Positions 9,779-22,098 are shown, numbered from the stretch's first letter. The stretch is 64,000 nucleotides of DNA from Metellina segmentata (GCA_947359465.1 OX375881.1:121221967-121285966); one strand, 5' to 3'. Notes: generated from the letters alone by a model not told the origin. Program-made: numbers and translations.

Positions 9779-12700
9779 ATGGATAAATTTACGACTCTAA
9801 ACCGACGAATGGCCTATGTTAAAGGTCGTATCACCCTACTGCAAACATTTGTGGACAGTTTAGAAGAAAGCATCGAAGATTCCACGAACATAAAAGTTCA
9901 ATGCGATGCAAAAATCGAAAATGTGGACAATATCAGAAGCAAGATTGAAGATTTAATAATGGAATATAGCGAACTCCCGGAAGAAGTCAATTTCAGAGAC
10001 ATCCTCACCAACTTATTACAACTCCAGAATCAATTAGAAGCTATAGAGGTTAGTCTTAAAACCTTCCTACTTTATTTTTGCAAAATTCAAAATAGTAAAA
10101 TCGAAAATGAACACATTCATTCGGTATCGAAAGTAATGGAGTTCCGCTTACCGGAAATACCTATTCCTCAATTCTGGGGAAAATTTGAAGATTGGTCGAA
10201 TTTTAAGACCCAATTCAATGAACTGATAGGCCAAAAGCCATTAAGTAACAATCAAAAATTGTATTATCTTCGTGCTTCGTTGTGTGGCGTCGCAAAACAA
10301 ATAGAAACTACTGATGAAACTTACGATTCTCTGTTTTCCGCTCTGGAACAGCGTTTCGAAAACAAAAGATCCACTGTCGACACACACATTCAAGCTATTT
10401 TTAGTTTTGAAAAAATACAATTTGAATCGTCCAGGCATTTGAGACAACTGGCAGACACTGTCAAGAAGAATCTTCGCGCATTAAAGGTTTTAAAAATCGA
10501 AAGTAACGAACTTTCAAATGCAATACTAGTTTATGTGATTCTACAAAAACTAGACAAAGAAACAAGAAAAACCTTTGAACTGCAATTAATTTCAAAGGAA
10601 ATCCCCTCTCTTGATAAATTATTAGAATTCCTTGAAAACCGTGCACTCGTTCTTGAACAAGTCGATAAGAACACGGAACCAAACAAATTCGACAATAAAT
10701 TTGCTAGAGGATTTCAGAATTCGGCACAAAATAAGCAAAAAAGCTTGTTCGTCAATGCGAATAAAAATGCGAAAAATACGTTCAAACCATGCCCTTTGTG
10801 TAATAATCCGCATATCATTCACAAGTGCCTACAATTTCTTAACATTAATACTGAAGAACGGATTAAAAAAGCAAAAGAGTTAAAACTTTGCAAAAATAGT
10901 CTAAAATCTCATAATTCTGTGTGTAATTCACCATTCTCATGCAGAGTATGTCATAAGAAACATAACACATTGCTTCACTTGAGCACATTAGAAGCAGCTG
11001 ATCACATCCCCCCTCGCGAAGCAAGAAATAATGAGTCCTTCGCGTTTCTCCCACTGCCAGGAGAAACGGATGCACCCCAACATCCAGCCTCGACGCTCTC
11101 GTCTTTCGAAAAAGAAAATAAACACTCGACTTCTGAGCAAAAGTTTGGGCTGCTCTGCACCGTTCTAGTAAACATACAGGATTCAAATGGTGAGAAAATT
11201 TCCGTACGCGGAATTTTAGACTCGGGATCGTCTGTCAATTGTATCAGTAATGAGGTCGTTGATGCTTTTAATTTAAAAAGAGAACAGGCGAACGTCACAA
11301 TCGCTGGAATAAATGGCCGTGAGCATTCAATTAAAAACAAGATAACAACCACAATTTCAAATGGTTACGGTGACTATTCTGAAACAATGACATTCTTGGT
11401 GTTACCAAAAATTACCGATTTTACACCCGCACAAAAGTTAGATGTTTCGCGATTAACTTTTCCAACTGGAATCAAATTAGCTGATCCTACATTTTTTGTC
11501 CCAGGTAAAATTCACGTTTTAATCGGCGCTGAATTCTTCTTTGATTTAATGAAAGCAGAAAAATACAAATCAACTACCGAGGACAAATTAATGCTACAAA
11601 ACACCGTATTTGGCTATTTAGTCACAGGCAGTTTGAAAAATACAAGCTCTAATACATTTTCAGGATTAATTTCCGAATGCGATAATCTGGAAAATACTGT
11701 ACAGAAATTTTTTGAATTGGAATCATTTCCGGGTGACTTTAATAAACAATCAGAGCTTGACGCAAAAGCAAAGGAAACCAAATTTTGCGAGGATCATTTT
11801 TCCGAAACCCACACACGAGACGAAACAGGAAGATATGTTGTAAAAATGGCCTTGAAAGATGACCCCATCATATTAGGCGAGTCAAGAATTATTGCAGAAA
11901 AGCGATTAAACTCTCTGTGGAAGAGGCTAGAAAAAGAACCCCAATTTTTGGCTATGTATAGGGAATTTCTAAACGAATATAAGGAACAAGGTCACATGCG
12001 CGAAATTATTGAGAATAGGGAACCAGAGGTTGTGTATTACATGCCACACCACGGTGTATACCGACCAGACAAGTGTACTACAAAATTGAGAGTCGTTTTT
12101 AATGCCTCCAGCCTTACAAAAAACACAAATTCGTTAAATTCACTACAATATAATGGTGGGGTAATACAAGAAGACCTTTTTTCTATCATGACGAGGTACC
12201 GTAAACACAGCTACGCATTCAGAGCTGATATCAAACAAATGTTTAGGATGATAAACATTAGCCATGAACAAAGAAACTTACTAAGAATCCTGTGGAAAGA
12301 AGGAAATGATGATCCAATAAAAACCTTTGAGCTCTCCACCGTTACTTACGGTACAGTTAGCGCACCTTATCTAGCAATGCGTACCTTGAAGCAAATAGCT
12401 ATTGTTGAGGGTTTGCGTTTCCCACTTGCGGCTCCTGTTGTGGCTAGTGATTTTTACATGGACGATGTCCTTTCCGGAGCTCAAACGTTGTGCGAAGCCA
12501 AAGCGATCCAAAAAGAACTTATCCAGATTCTGGAGACTGCCGGAATGCACCCTCATAAATGGTGCGGAAATCACCCTGAACTCTCCATCAGTGCGAGCGA
12601 CAACTACTATTTTTGTTTTTCCTGAAGAATCAAGGGTTCTAGGCGTCTGCTGGAACCCGAACAGAGACTTTTTCTTCTTCAAAGTGGAATTAAGTGAGAA

Positions 12701-14997
12701 CATTTCCTACTCGAAACGCGATGTTCTTTCATCAATTGCTAGACTCTTTGACCCACTAGGCCTCATTTGCCCAATAATTACCAGAGCCAAAATCTTCCTT
12801 CAAAGACTTTGGGCACTGAAATTGGACTGGTCAGATCCCATTCCACAGAAGGAGCAAAGAGAATGGACGAAATTTTTGAAACAACTTCCTGAAGTCAACA
12901 GTTTGAAAATTCCTAGACACGTGCTCATCGTCCAAGCGGTCAAAATAGAGCTGCATGGCTTTTCCGATGCCTCGGAAAAGGCCTTTGGCGCTGCTGTCTA
13001 CCTGCGGTCAACAAACGCCCACGGACAAGTCCAGACGACATTGCTCTGTGGCAAATCCAGAGTGGCCCCACTGAAGGTATTGACAATTCCTCGTCTAGAA
13101 TTGTCAGGAGCACTACTCTTGGCACGACTAGTTTCAAGGCTGGTCCCTATCCTTCAACTTCAATTCGATCGCATCTACTTGTGGACAGATTCAACCATCA
13201 CACTAGCATGGATTCAAACTCCCCATGAAAAGTTGAAGCAGTTCGTTTCCAACCGAGTTCGAGAAATCAACGCGTTGTGTAAAAACTGCGAGTGGAGGCA
13301 CGTATCATCGAAGGATAATCCTGCCGATCTCACCTCAAGAGGCGTGGGAGCTTCTGAGCTTCTATCAAATGCCTTGTGGTGGACGGGTCCCGAGTTCCTT
13401 GCTTCGGACATCCCACCCCAGATGGACTTTTGGGCCCCGAAGATGATAACTATAAACGAGAGCTGAAAGTTCCAATCGGACTAACGCTTTCCATCAACTC
13501 CCAAAAGGACTTTATCAGTATCCTTTTGAATCAAACCAATTGTTTTTCTAGGCTTTGTCGCATTGTGTGTTTTATCCTTAGGTTCCTGCATAATTCACGA
13601 CCTTCCAAAGAATCACTTGCTGGCCCTTTAACATCAAAAGAACTTGATAATGCCACTAATGTTCTAGTAAGGCTGGTTCAAACCTCTGAATTTCCAGACG
13701 AAATCAAGAGGTTAAATGAAGGTAAAAACTTGAAGACCACTAGGGTAAGATCCTTATTTCCCTTCATGGACAAAGATGGAATTATTCGTGTGGGTGGTCG
13801 CTTGCAAAATGCAAATTTAACAATTGACCAAAAACATCCTAAGCTTCTCCCTGCCAAACATACTTTCACCAAATTAATCATGGAAGCTTTTCACAAAAGG
13901 AACCTGCACATTGGTCCGCAGACCTTGTTGCATTGCGTTCGCCAATAATTCTGGCCCATTGGCGGGAGGAATTTGGCAAGGAAAATTGTAAATGACTGCA
14001 TAACATGTTTCAAAACCAAGCCCAAACTAACTGATCAACTGTTAGGTAACTTACCATCTGAAAGGGTTAATCCCAGTCCCCCATTCAATAATTGCGGAAT
14101 TGACTTTTGCGGTCATTTCCTCATCAAATATAAAAATCAACGTAAGGGAATATTTCAAAAGATCTATGTTGCAATTTTTATTTGCTTGGTCACAAAGGCT
14201 ATTTACTTAGAGGTAGTCAGTGATCTTACGTCTGAAGCCCTTATTGCTACACTCAAAATATTTTTCGCCCGTAGGGGAAAAAGCTCATACATTCTTACAG
14301 ATAATGCTAAGAATTTTGTTGGTGCAAGCAAAGAAATTAAAAAATTGCATAAACTTATAAGTAATCCACCAGAAAATGTTGCAAACTATTTGTCAGCTGA
14401 GGGTACTCAGTGGAACTTTATTCCCCCTAAATCTCCCAATTTTGGCGGAATTTGGGGGAATCAGGTGTCAAATCTTTTAAACATCATCTAAGAAGAGCTG
14501 TAGGCTCATATAGGTTAACCTTGGAAGAATTCATTACCATTACAACTCAAATCGATGGTATATTGAACAGCAGACCACTTGTGCCATTGTCCTGCGATCC
14601 AAGTGATTTCAATGTCCTTACCCCTGGACACTTTCTCATTGGCCGTTCAATAAATTCATTCCCTGAACATAATGTTTCTGATAAAGCAGACAGTTACTTG
14701 TCTCGTTGGCAGAAAACAACCAAATTAGTTCAAAAAATTTGGAAACAGTGGAGTAGAGACTATTTAAATCACTCGAATCAGAGAAATAAGTGGCAGTTCG
14801 CCAAGGACAATGCAACAATCAATTCTTTGGTATTGTTAAAAGACTTTAACTTGCCCCCATATGAATGGAAAATGGGCAGAATTCAAAAGTGTGTTAAAAG
14901 TTCAGATGGTAGAGTAAGAGTAGTTTTAGTCAAAACTGCCAATGGCACATTCAAAAGAGGTATCACTCAAGTGTGTTTACTTCCACTAGATAATTAA
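9779..14997 (+). pseudogene. BEL/Pao gag-pol polyprotein, interrupted (unit A)
   Basis: The polyprotein of an LTR retrotransposon, starting at the ATG 36 bp after the LTR. The first frame runs 948 codons. In order: an N-terminal coiled-coil-like part (about 1-110); a gag domain of the DUF1759 type (about 125-280, with FEDWSNFKTQF); cysteine/histidine knuckles (about 340-410); an aspartic protease with ILDSGSS at about 480; and a reverse transcriptase with FYMDDVLSG near 893. A frameshift near 12,580-12,600 passes to a Pao-type region with HGFSDASEKAFGAAV and RNase-H-like WTDSTITLAW. A second shift lies near 13,440. A TAA at 13,946-13,948 interrupts the integrase zinc-binding region. The core has TDNAKNF, and a 2-bp gain near 14,456 breaks the frame at the third catalytic block, GGIWESG in the other unit. 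The C-terminal LTPGHFLIG block remains. Not translatable as one protein. Confidence 0.95.
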
Positions 14998-15154
14998 CTG
15001 CACCCTGTATACATGTTTTACCTTGTCATTGTGTTTTTTATTTATTATTTTTCACATGTGTTTTAATATGTTTAATGTGTATTTTCGAATGTTATATCAA
15101 TTCTTGTTCATTATTATTCACATAATTGTTTAATATTTTTGAAATTTACTAATT

Positions 15155-15166
15155 TCAAGGCGGGAG
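15155..15166 (+). promoter_or_regulatory. Polypurine-like tract before the 3' LTR
   Basis: CAAGGCGGGAG directly precedes the 3' LTR. A purine-rich run at this place usually primes plus-strand DNA synthesis; here one C interrupts it. Counterpart: 38,567-38,578. Confidence 0.65.
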
Positions 15167-15423
15167 TGTTGCGTAACCCCTGTTGTGAGCAACTCCCACG
15201 CCGTTTCTGGTATAGCGCCCCCTGTCGTGCGCTTGTATTTCTACCCTTTTTGGGTCATTGCACTCTTGCAAGTCATACTGTCAACAACCAAGCGCTGACA
15301 AGGCCGTAAGCGTCGTCTATCGACGACCATCTTTTGTGTTGATTGCTTAATAAATGTATTGTCCTTTAAATTAAAAGGACTGGGTTCATTGTGTTTCATT
15401 AAAAATACACTCAATACCCACCA
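15167..15423 (+). mobile_element. 3' LTR of BEL/Pao retrotransposon (unit A)
   Basis: 257 bp with the same ends as 9,489-9,742 and a 3-bp insertion relative to it. GCCGT follows at 15,424-15,428. Confidence 0.95.
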
Positions 15424-16270
15424 GCCGTTATTTAAAGAATAATGCCGTTATTGAAAAAATAATAATGTTTAAAAGTCCAAACTAGAACTTTTTCCAACTT
15501 AAAAAAATTCGTTGTAATAATGACAGGAGAAGATTGCAAAATTTCACAATGTCGCATACCGGATGTAAGAGTGCACAAGTAAAAAAATATTGTTTTGTTG
15601 ACTATGAGTGCGAGACCCCTCGCCGTAAATCGTAATTTTAATTAATTGAATTGAACATGAAAAGAACTTAAGAAAGGGAATTCCAAACCCTCTCAAAATC
15701 GTCTTTTATAGTAGTAACCTTAGTATCACCTTTCGTCATTTTGTAGCTATGTCATACAGCAAAGGTGCGATGTATGTGAAATGTATTACACGAATGGATA
15801 TGCATGTGTAGGATTTGTGTCCAAAGTAAGTTGTAGAAAATATAAAGATGGCGAATTGTGTTAAAATAAATTTTTATTCTACAAAAAACGTAAGTCAATA
15901 TATATTTTGATTATCTCTTCAATCTAGAGTAAACCAATTCAAACCTAGTAAGGTCGGGTATTTTGCTAGTATGACATAAAACAACCACATACACAAAATC
16001 AGAACTGATGTTCTATCTACGTCAGAATGACTTAAATGCTAATCCGGATTGATTTGAAACAAACCAAAATTTGAAACAAGATGCTTTACAACACATTCAA
16101 GTCTGGCGACTTCTACAATGAAAATAGAAAGGGGACGTTTCAAAACTAAACAAGTCAGGTTGACTTAAACTACCGCTTGAAACAGGATGCTTCAAAACAC
16201 AGAAAACTTTGTAACAAATGCATTTTCGGTGTGCACCGATTCTTACAATTACAATGAAATTCTGGTAAGT
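15424..16270. other. 0.85 kb without a gene
   Basis: Begins with the rest of the 20-bp array. A short motif GAAACARGATGCTTYAMAACA occurs twice, near 16,075 and 16,180. Nothing else was recognised. Counterpart: 38,836-39,682. Confidence 0.5.
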
Positions 16271-16760
16271 TGTCACTTACCCTTTTAAAATAAACACTCA
16301 TCAGACGCGCTGGCGGTCGTCAATATCCAAGTTCCACACGAACATTCCACAAGACGCTGGCGGTCTTATCATCTTCAACTGTATTTTAAAAAAAATAACG
16401 CGGATTTCGCATCCCCTAAGCTGCCACCACTCAGACAGATCTGTACCGTATCGACGAAAAGGAAAAACCACTTTACAGGTTAAAATAGTTATATTAAGAA
16501 TTAATATTTACAGAATTTGTACAGCTACAGTTTTAAAATTAAGGACTATATTCATCACCGATATAATACAGCAGCCTTAAGCTAAAAGTTCTCACAATCG
16601 TCTCTGGCTAGCAAAATCGTCTCTTCAAAAGCATTTCTTCCCAGACCGCCTCCTCCAGTCGTCACTTCCGCAGCCAGACCAGGGGGTGGATTGGGTAAAC
16701 GACTCCCGTTGTGAGCTCTCACAAATCTGGAAAAGGAGACGCTCTCACGATGCTACAATA
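16271..16760 (-). mobile_element. Possible solo LTR (minus strand)
   Basis: On the minus strand a block starts TGTAGCATCGTGAGAGCG at about 16,757 and runs some 480 bp. It includes the segment shared with 5,568-5,655 and a repeated GACGCTGGCGGTC-type motif (about 16,305 and 16,352). The start resembles an LTR. No internal region and no clear target-site duplication were found. Counterpart: about 39,683-40,172. Confidence 0.4.
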
Positions 16761-17399
16761 CATTGTGGCTTCATTCATTTATTTAAAAGCAAAATGTAAT
16801 TTTTTTTTGCGTAGTTTTTATAATCTGTCATGAAATCTTAACTTTTAAAAATATTATTTTTAAAATTCTTTGGAGATCGTGCACCCTGGAGGGTTTTCAT
16901 TCGAAAATATATAAATGATAAAATAAATTTTTTACGACCATGGACAACTGAGGAAGAGTAGAATTAGATGTTCAAAATGGTTATAATATTTTAAATATGT
17001 ATAAAATATGGTATTTTGAGGAAAAAACAGATGATTTATTTTAGAATTATGTGAAAGTGTTTTTAAAATAAAATTAGAAACGCATAATAAATGGTCTGAA
17101 AATTAGAGAACTTAAAAAGAGTATCAGAGATGTGTTAATGAGAAATGAGATATAAATTAAGGTAATATATATATATAGAAAGAAAAATCCAGAAATGAAA
17201 TTTATAGCATAAATCTGTTTCAATTCTGTGTGGTGTCAGTTTGAACAGAGAAAGAATTTCGAAACGAACTCCAATACGACTTGGATTTAGAAGATTTTTT
17301 ATAAAACCACATTAGATGATACTATTAAAGATTTAACTGCGGTATTTATGAGTGATGATTGTGTAGAAATTAATTATAAATAACATTTCACAATAGAAA

Positions 17400-17470
17400 T
17401 ACAGTAAAACCCCGATTAACCTAACTCAGGTTAATCAAACTCAGCTGAACCGATACCCGGTTTACATGAA
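17400..17470 (+). repeat. Possible pogo/Tigger-like terminal inverted repeat fragment
   Basis: TACAGTAAAACCCCGATTAA next to a TA, followed by a CCTAACTCAGGTTAATC palindrome-like block, resembles the ends of pogo-group elements. No matching right end lies nearby. Counterpart: about 40,812-40,882. Confidence 0.35.
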
Positions 17471-17689
17471 ATGAAACCGAAATTAACAACAACGAGACAC
17501 ACGTTATGTACTGCACGATAATAATCGCGAGCGTTATGGCTAAAAATGTAATTTTAGCTTCAATAAAGAACATAAGTGTAGCCTACAAAGTGAGTTTTGA
17601 AGTCGTTTGACCTTCAAAACATTTCAGAATTACATACATACTGTAATTTGATACAAAATACATAGTAATAGACAGTTACGGATTAAGCG

Positions 17690-18270
17690 GCCGCGTAGTG
17701 CCCCGAAATACCGAAGGGGCCCCGAGGCCTTAAAAAGTCTTTTCATTAGTGCTCGAGAAAAGTTGTGAAAGTATCTTTACAATGTGAATCTTTAAGTGCA
17801 GTGAAAAGAGTTCCTAATACAAGATGGTCAGCACACAAAACCAGATGCTGTATTAGCTATGAAACTTGGTTTCACCCATATAAAAGAGGTTGTAAGTGAA
17901 ATTTGTAATTCAGAAGAAAAAAGTTACCATAGTGGAGGCGACTTCATTTCTGAAGAAAATGAACAGATATGAAACCGCACTAATGACATTTATTTGAAAT
18001 ACTATATGTTCAGAGAATAAGTGCTACTAGTAAATCATGGCAATCAGTGTAATACGAACTATTGAAAGGATATCTTCAACTGAAGTCATTAGAAAATTTT
18101 ATCAATGATTTCAGAGAAGTTGAAAAAAAGGCAACTGATTTATCAGGACTCATGTAATGTGGAAGATGAACAAACTCGCTGACAACAAATTAGAAAAAAT
18201 TGTTTTTTAATGAAAACAAAGTAGGACATAATGAATTTACAATAAGATAAAATTTCTTAGTCAATTATTT
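17690..18270 (+). pseudogene. Degraded hAT-type transposase fragment
   Basis: The plus-strand translation contains VPNTRWSAH (about 17,810-17,835), the motif that follows the RNase-H-like core in ZMYM1-like hAT proteins. Downstream are short acidic open pieces in several frames, interrupted by stops. A non-autonomous hAT element (18,282-19,408) is inserted immediately downstream. Counterpart: 41,103-41,682. Confidence 0.5.
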
Positions 18271-18281
18271 TATGTCATATG

Positions 18282-19408
18282 TAGTGCTCGGATTTAACAT
18301 ATTTTGCTTTTTATTTTTAGCCTCTAATGTTTTCTGTATTGAGTGTTTTTTCAACACTTTGCAAACAAAAAACCCGAATTTATTTTGCATGTTTTTGCAT
18401 ATTTGCAACCATTTTGCATATTTGTGGTTTTTGCATGTTTTGTAAATATTTGGACAATTTTTTCTATTTTCAAACATTTCCGAAGCAAGCCTTGGCACCT
18501 CCCATCAACCATGCAAACCCTCCCCCGAACAACCTGTAATCGCCACCACGCATTAATTCCAAATATTTTTAATTCAACTTAGATGATAAGGACTTTATTT
18601 CAAAGGTAAATAAATTAATTTGCAGCAATTTCATTTTTTACTAAAAGTCAAAATAACAAATTAATTCCAAGATATTTCATTGACAAATACTAGGACCACA
18701 AAACTGACATCTGAACGGGACACTCTAAAAGCTAACAGAGTTCAGTTTCGTTTGCCGGCGCATCAAAGACACTTGTGAGACATGAAACGTCCGAGACACA
18801 AGCCCGTTTTCCTAAACACTCGAGCGCTACGACGTTACATCCCCTACTTTACTCAGCTCAAACTCATGCAACATTTCACACATTCTGCATTTAGCTCCTT
18901 ATAAAGTTTTTGGCTTTTGTAGTCAACTAATAAGTTTTGCTCTTTGTTTTTTATCACGAGTAAATATATATGTTACCGCTAAAGCTCGAAAGCCGTTAAT
19001 GTGCACATTATATAGCTAATCTGCAGATTAACTGATTTGCTTCGTTAACGTGCGGAATCAAGAGTTTTCCGCATTTAACCTAGGTAATGTTTACATTAAT
19101 GGCTTTCGTATCGTTAAAGTTCAAAAGTTTGTTTCTCTCATTTCCTTTCCTTATACCTTCTCCCTTTCCCTCCACTTTTAGTTTTAGTTTGGATCCGTCT
19201 GCGTCTTGTCGTCGTTGTTTTTTTTTTCTCACAAGCCAAAGCGTGGCAAGCCCGGCGTTACCCGTGCTAGTTGCTTTTGCCTTACTATCCGTTTTATTAG
19301 ACTGAATTTGTTTTTGCAATTTTGCATATTTTGGGGGTTTTAGTGCATATTTTGGGATTTTGAAATGCATATTTCAGGTCACATTTTTGTATATCGATCC
19401 GAGCTCTA
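18282..19408. mobile_element. Non-autonomous hAT element, 1,127 bp
   Basis: Bounded by an 8-bp target-site duplication, GTCATATG (18,274-18,281 and 19,409-19,416), as hAT insertions make. Inverted ends: TAGTGCTCGGAT at the left and ATCCGAGCTCTA at the right. Both subterminal regions are rich in TTTGCATATTT-type repeats (18,390-18,450 and 19,310-19,375), a common layout for transposase binding sites. No transposase is encoded. Open frames inside are low-complexity shadows. Confidence 0.9.
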
Positions 19409-19807
19409 GTCATATGTGATAACACCAAAGGCAGAATTTTCTCAAAGATCTTTTCAGTCGTGAAGTTGTTGTGGAGCCTTTTCGAATATATTTTATTACG
19501 ATTCATCAATAGAAGCCAAAAGGAATACAATACAAAAGTTGAAGGATATTTACAAAAATGATATTGGTGTTTAAAATTTCAGGACGAATTTGACCATTTT
19601 TTAATATTTCGAAAAGAAAATGAGGACACCATAAAAACCACACCAAACATCTATCGAGCCTCAATCTTTCGCTTCAGGATTAGACCCTGATCGACGTCAG
19701 TATCCCGTTTCGTTAATCCAGCTCGACTTTAATCAACTACCATTTCTTAATAGAGGTAAAATTGCATTTCTCAAAAGTATATTATAACATATTCGTATTT
19801 GAAATAA

Positions 19808-20543
19808 GTTCAAAATAAAACAAAAATCGACGCACCAAGGACTTATCTTATTGTGAAACAAATTGGTGAATGTAGAAAACAGAAAAAACAAGTGATTAAA
19901 ATTATTTCAAAACAGTTGAATGATTTATTTCAGAGTTTGACCGTCACAAAGGGAGGAATTCAATAAGGCGTTAGTCCCCCTCTGGCCTGGATGCGTCACA
20001 TGGCATGGCATGGACTGAAAAAGCTCCCGGATGGTGTCCTACGGAATTTCTTGCCGTCTCCAACTGTTGGGCTAAAGGGTCAACATTTCGAGATGGTTGC
20101 AAATGCCTTCCTATAGCGTCTCAAATATGCTCTATGGAAGAGAGATCAGGAGACCTAGCTGGCCCAGGAAGTGTTGGGAAAGCTTATAGACAGTTCATAG
20201 CAACACGTGCCGTGTATGGCCGGGAATTATCTTGTTGAAAAGTAAGTCGGGTGTCGCAAAAGGAACGGTAACTCAACCAAAGGGGTCCGTCTTTTAAAGG
20301 AGATGGCACCCTAAACTATAACGCCCTGTTGTGTGCATGTGTGGCATTCGATTGTAAGGGCAGGATTCCCACACTGTCCTGGACGTTTCCATACATGTCT
20401 GCGGTTGTCATCAGGACACAGTTGAAAACGGGAATCGTCACTAAAAATTACGTTCCCAGTAATTACCGTTCCAAGTTGTTCGAGCCCGGCACAACTTCTG
20501 GGCAACTAATTCTTGGTGCGTCTATTTTTTGTTATAGAGTGTA
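19808..20543 (-). mobile_element. Tc1-like element B, internally deleted
   Basis: The right end, ...GTTATAGAGTGTA, is mirrored by a degraded left end (AAACAAAAATCGACGCACCA, ending near 19,838). About 740 bp remain. The minus strand keeps parts of a Tc1-like transposase: FSDDSRFQLCPDDNRRHVW (about 20,440-20,380) and a C-terminal SPDLSSIEHI block (about 20,140-20,110). The N-terminal DNA-binding part and the second aspartate block are missing. It belongs to the same family as 54,776-55,911. Confidence 0.85.
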
Positions 20544-22023
20544 TATGAAAATCTGTGTAATTAATCTCCTGATTGTTGTCTCGACGAGCCATATTGTCAC
20601 TGGAAAAACTGACCAGCTCTTGAGGGACGAGATATCTCGTCATTAAGAGAAAATGGACCAGATTTTAATCATGACAAATTGAAAAATGGCAATATCTTAG
20701 TGACAGATAGCACGTTAGTAGCAAATTTTGTCACATCTCAATGCCCGTTATATCGCGTCGAAACCCACTTGGACGGTCGAACCAGATTTTCTTATGCTGT
20801 AGGTATATAATCCCTGTGGTTTCTAAATATTATAAGAAACAATTAATTTCAGGGCATCTTCAACTTCTTGGCACAATACCGATCAATAGAATCTATACCG
20901 ATGAATGAATTTACGAATGGGTTACTCCTACTGTAATCAAATCCAAATTCAATTCTGCTTGGAGAAAATATTTGTGACTTCGGTTAAACTCCGAAAATCC
21001 ATAAATAATAATAGCCTCGGGATTCAAATTATCACATAAAGAATACGTGAACAATACTTATATTAATCCACTTCGCGATTTTCGATGCATATGCAAGGAA
21101 CATATTTCAGTCAATATCCCTCAACTCATACATCTAAATACACTTGAAATTTGTATTTTAATACTTCAATCGCTGTGTCGTGGTTTGTTCTAATAAAGAA
21201 AATCAATGGCAGCAATTCTCTGAAGAACGAAGGCCTGAAACGTAATTCACTTCAGGCTGTGTTTGGATCAACCCACGCAATCATCAATTTCATTAAATAA
21301 TTCACTCGTTTAAGTAGATACGATAGATTGTTCTGCGATTTCATTATTTATTCAAGACACTGTATAACTGCCTATTCCTAAATCATAAATGAAATGCACT
21401 TTTAACTTTCAAACACAAATATATTTTGTCTTGAGAATTACTTTGGAAAATCGTATCTCGTTATGTCGTGAGAATGATTGCCTCTATATCACCCAGCTGA
21501 CGAATTCGTCTCAAGGTGTTCCTAAACACGTCTAGCACTCACCAATGTGGGGTAGCGGAGAAAATAAACATCGCTAGTTCAATTCACTCAAAAATACTTC
21601 ATGGTTTAGATTCTACTGCAACGTGGGAGTTTCGAAAAAATCAGGCCAAACTGTAAAGAGTGGTAGTGGAGCGTAAAAGGGATATTTTCATACATTAAAA
21701 TGTTTAAATAAACAATATTTCAATTAGAATAGAACTATAAATAATAGAACTAGAAAGTTATCCGTTCGCCTCCCCATCAATCAGATGTATAATAAAGAGC
21801 TTTGAATTCGAGCAGTGGCATTGAAAATGTCAGTGGGGAATGACGCCATAGAAACGACGTTGTCGACTGACCTATTCAGCGCCCTCTATCACACAAATAT
21901 CGTATTTCATACTCATATTCTTTGACAAAGAATGTTTATTTTGGGCCCCTCTGACACATTTTATTATCTGGCCAAACATTTTCGAAACACTTGGTTATAT
22001 ACTGTGATATTTTAAGTTAAATA
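20544..22023. other. 1.5 kb without a recognised gene
   Basis: AT-rich. A frame at about 20,614-20,810 is open for about 63 codons but matches nothing I know; see findings. The rest holds short unassignable frames only. Counterpart: 43,958-45,437, with substitutions at 44,018 and 44,784. Confidence 0.5.
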
Positions 22024-22098
22024 TACACTCCCCTACACTAATGGACCAGACGCCAGCGGATTTGCAAAAAATCCGACTACTTGTTTGGAGGTATTTTT
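22024..22098 (+). mobile_element. Truncated left end of Tc1-like element C at the duplication edge
   Basis: The first 75 bp of the element that is complete at 45,438-46,003. The left inverted repeat TACACTCCCCTACACTAATG is kept. The match stops inside a T-run, after which unrelated sequence follows. Confidence 0.9.

Larger units (their letters stand above)
1..22098. repeat. Direct repeat unit A of a 23.4-kb tandem duplication
   Basis: This segment is nearly identical to 23,412-45,512 in the same orientation. The offset begins at 23,411 and drifts to 23,414 through five indels of 2-3 bp. I saw nine substitutions by eye, at 3,954, 7,525, 10,677, 11,011, 17,776, 18,857, 20,544, 20,604 and 21,370; the list may not be exhaustive. 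The left edge cannot be placed because the window starts inside the unit. The right edge falls in a T-run inside a Tc1-like element. It could be a real recent duplication or a duplicated haplotype in the assembly. Confidence 0.97.

Noticed and set aside
12580..12625. Programmed frameshift in the BEL polyprotein
   Set aside because: BEL/Pao elements usually have one uninterrupted frame, no clear slippery heptamer was seen, and other plain lesions lie nearby. Ordinary decay is more likely.
12402..13466. A separate 354-codon gene downstream of the BEL reverse transcriptase
   Set aside because: It is the continuation of the BEL polyprotein in another frame (Pao-type and RNase-H motifs). Its apparent ATG lies inside the reverse-transcriptase coding region.
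19080..19370. 96-codon frames inside the 1.1-kb hAT element as its transposase
   Set aside because: Too short, lysine- or phenylalanine-rich low complexity, and without hAT motifs.
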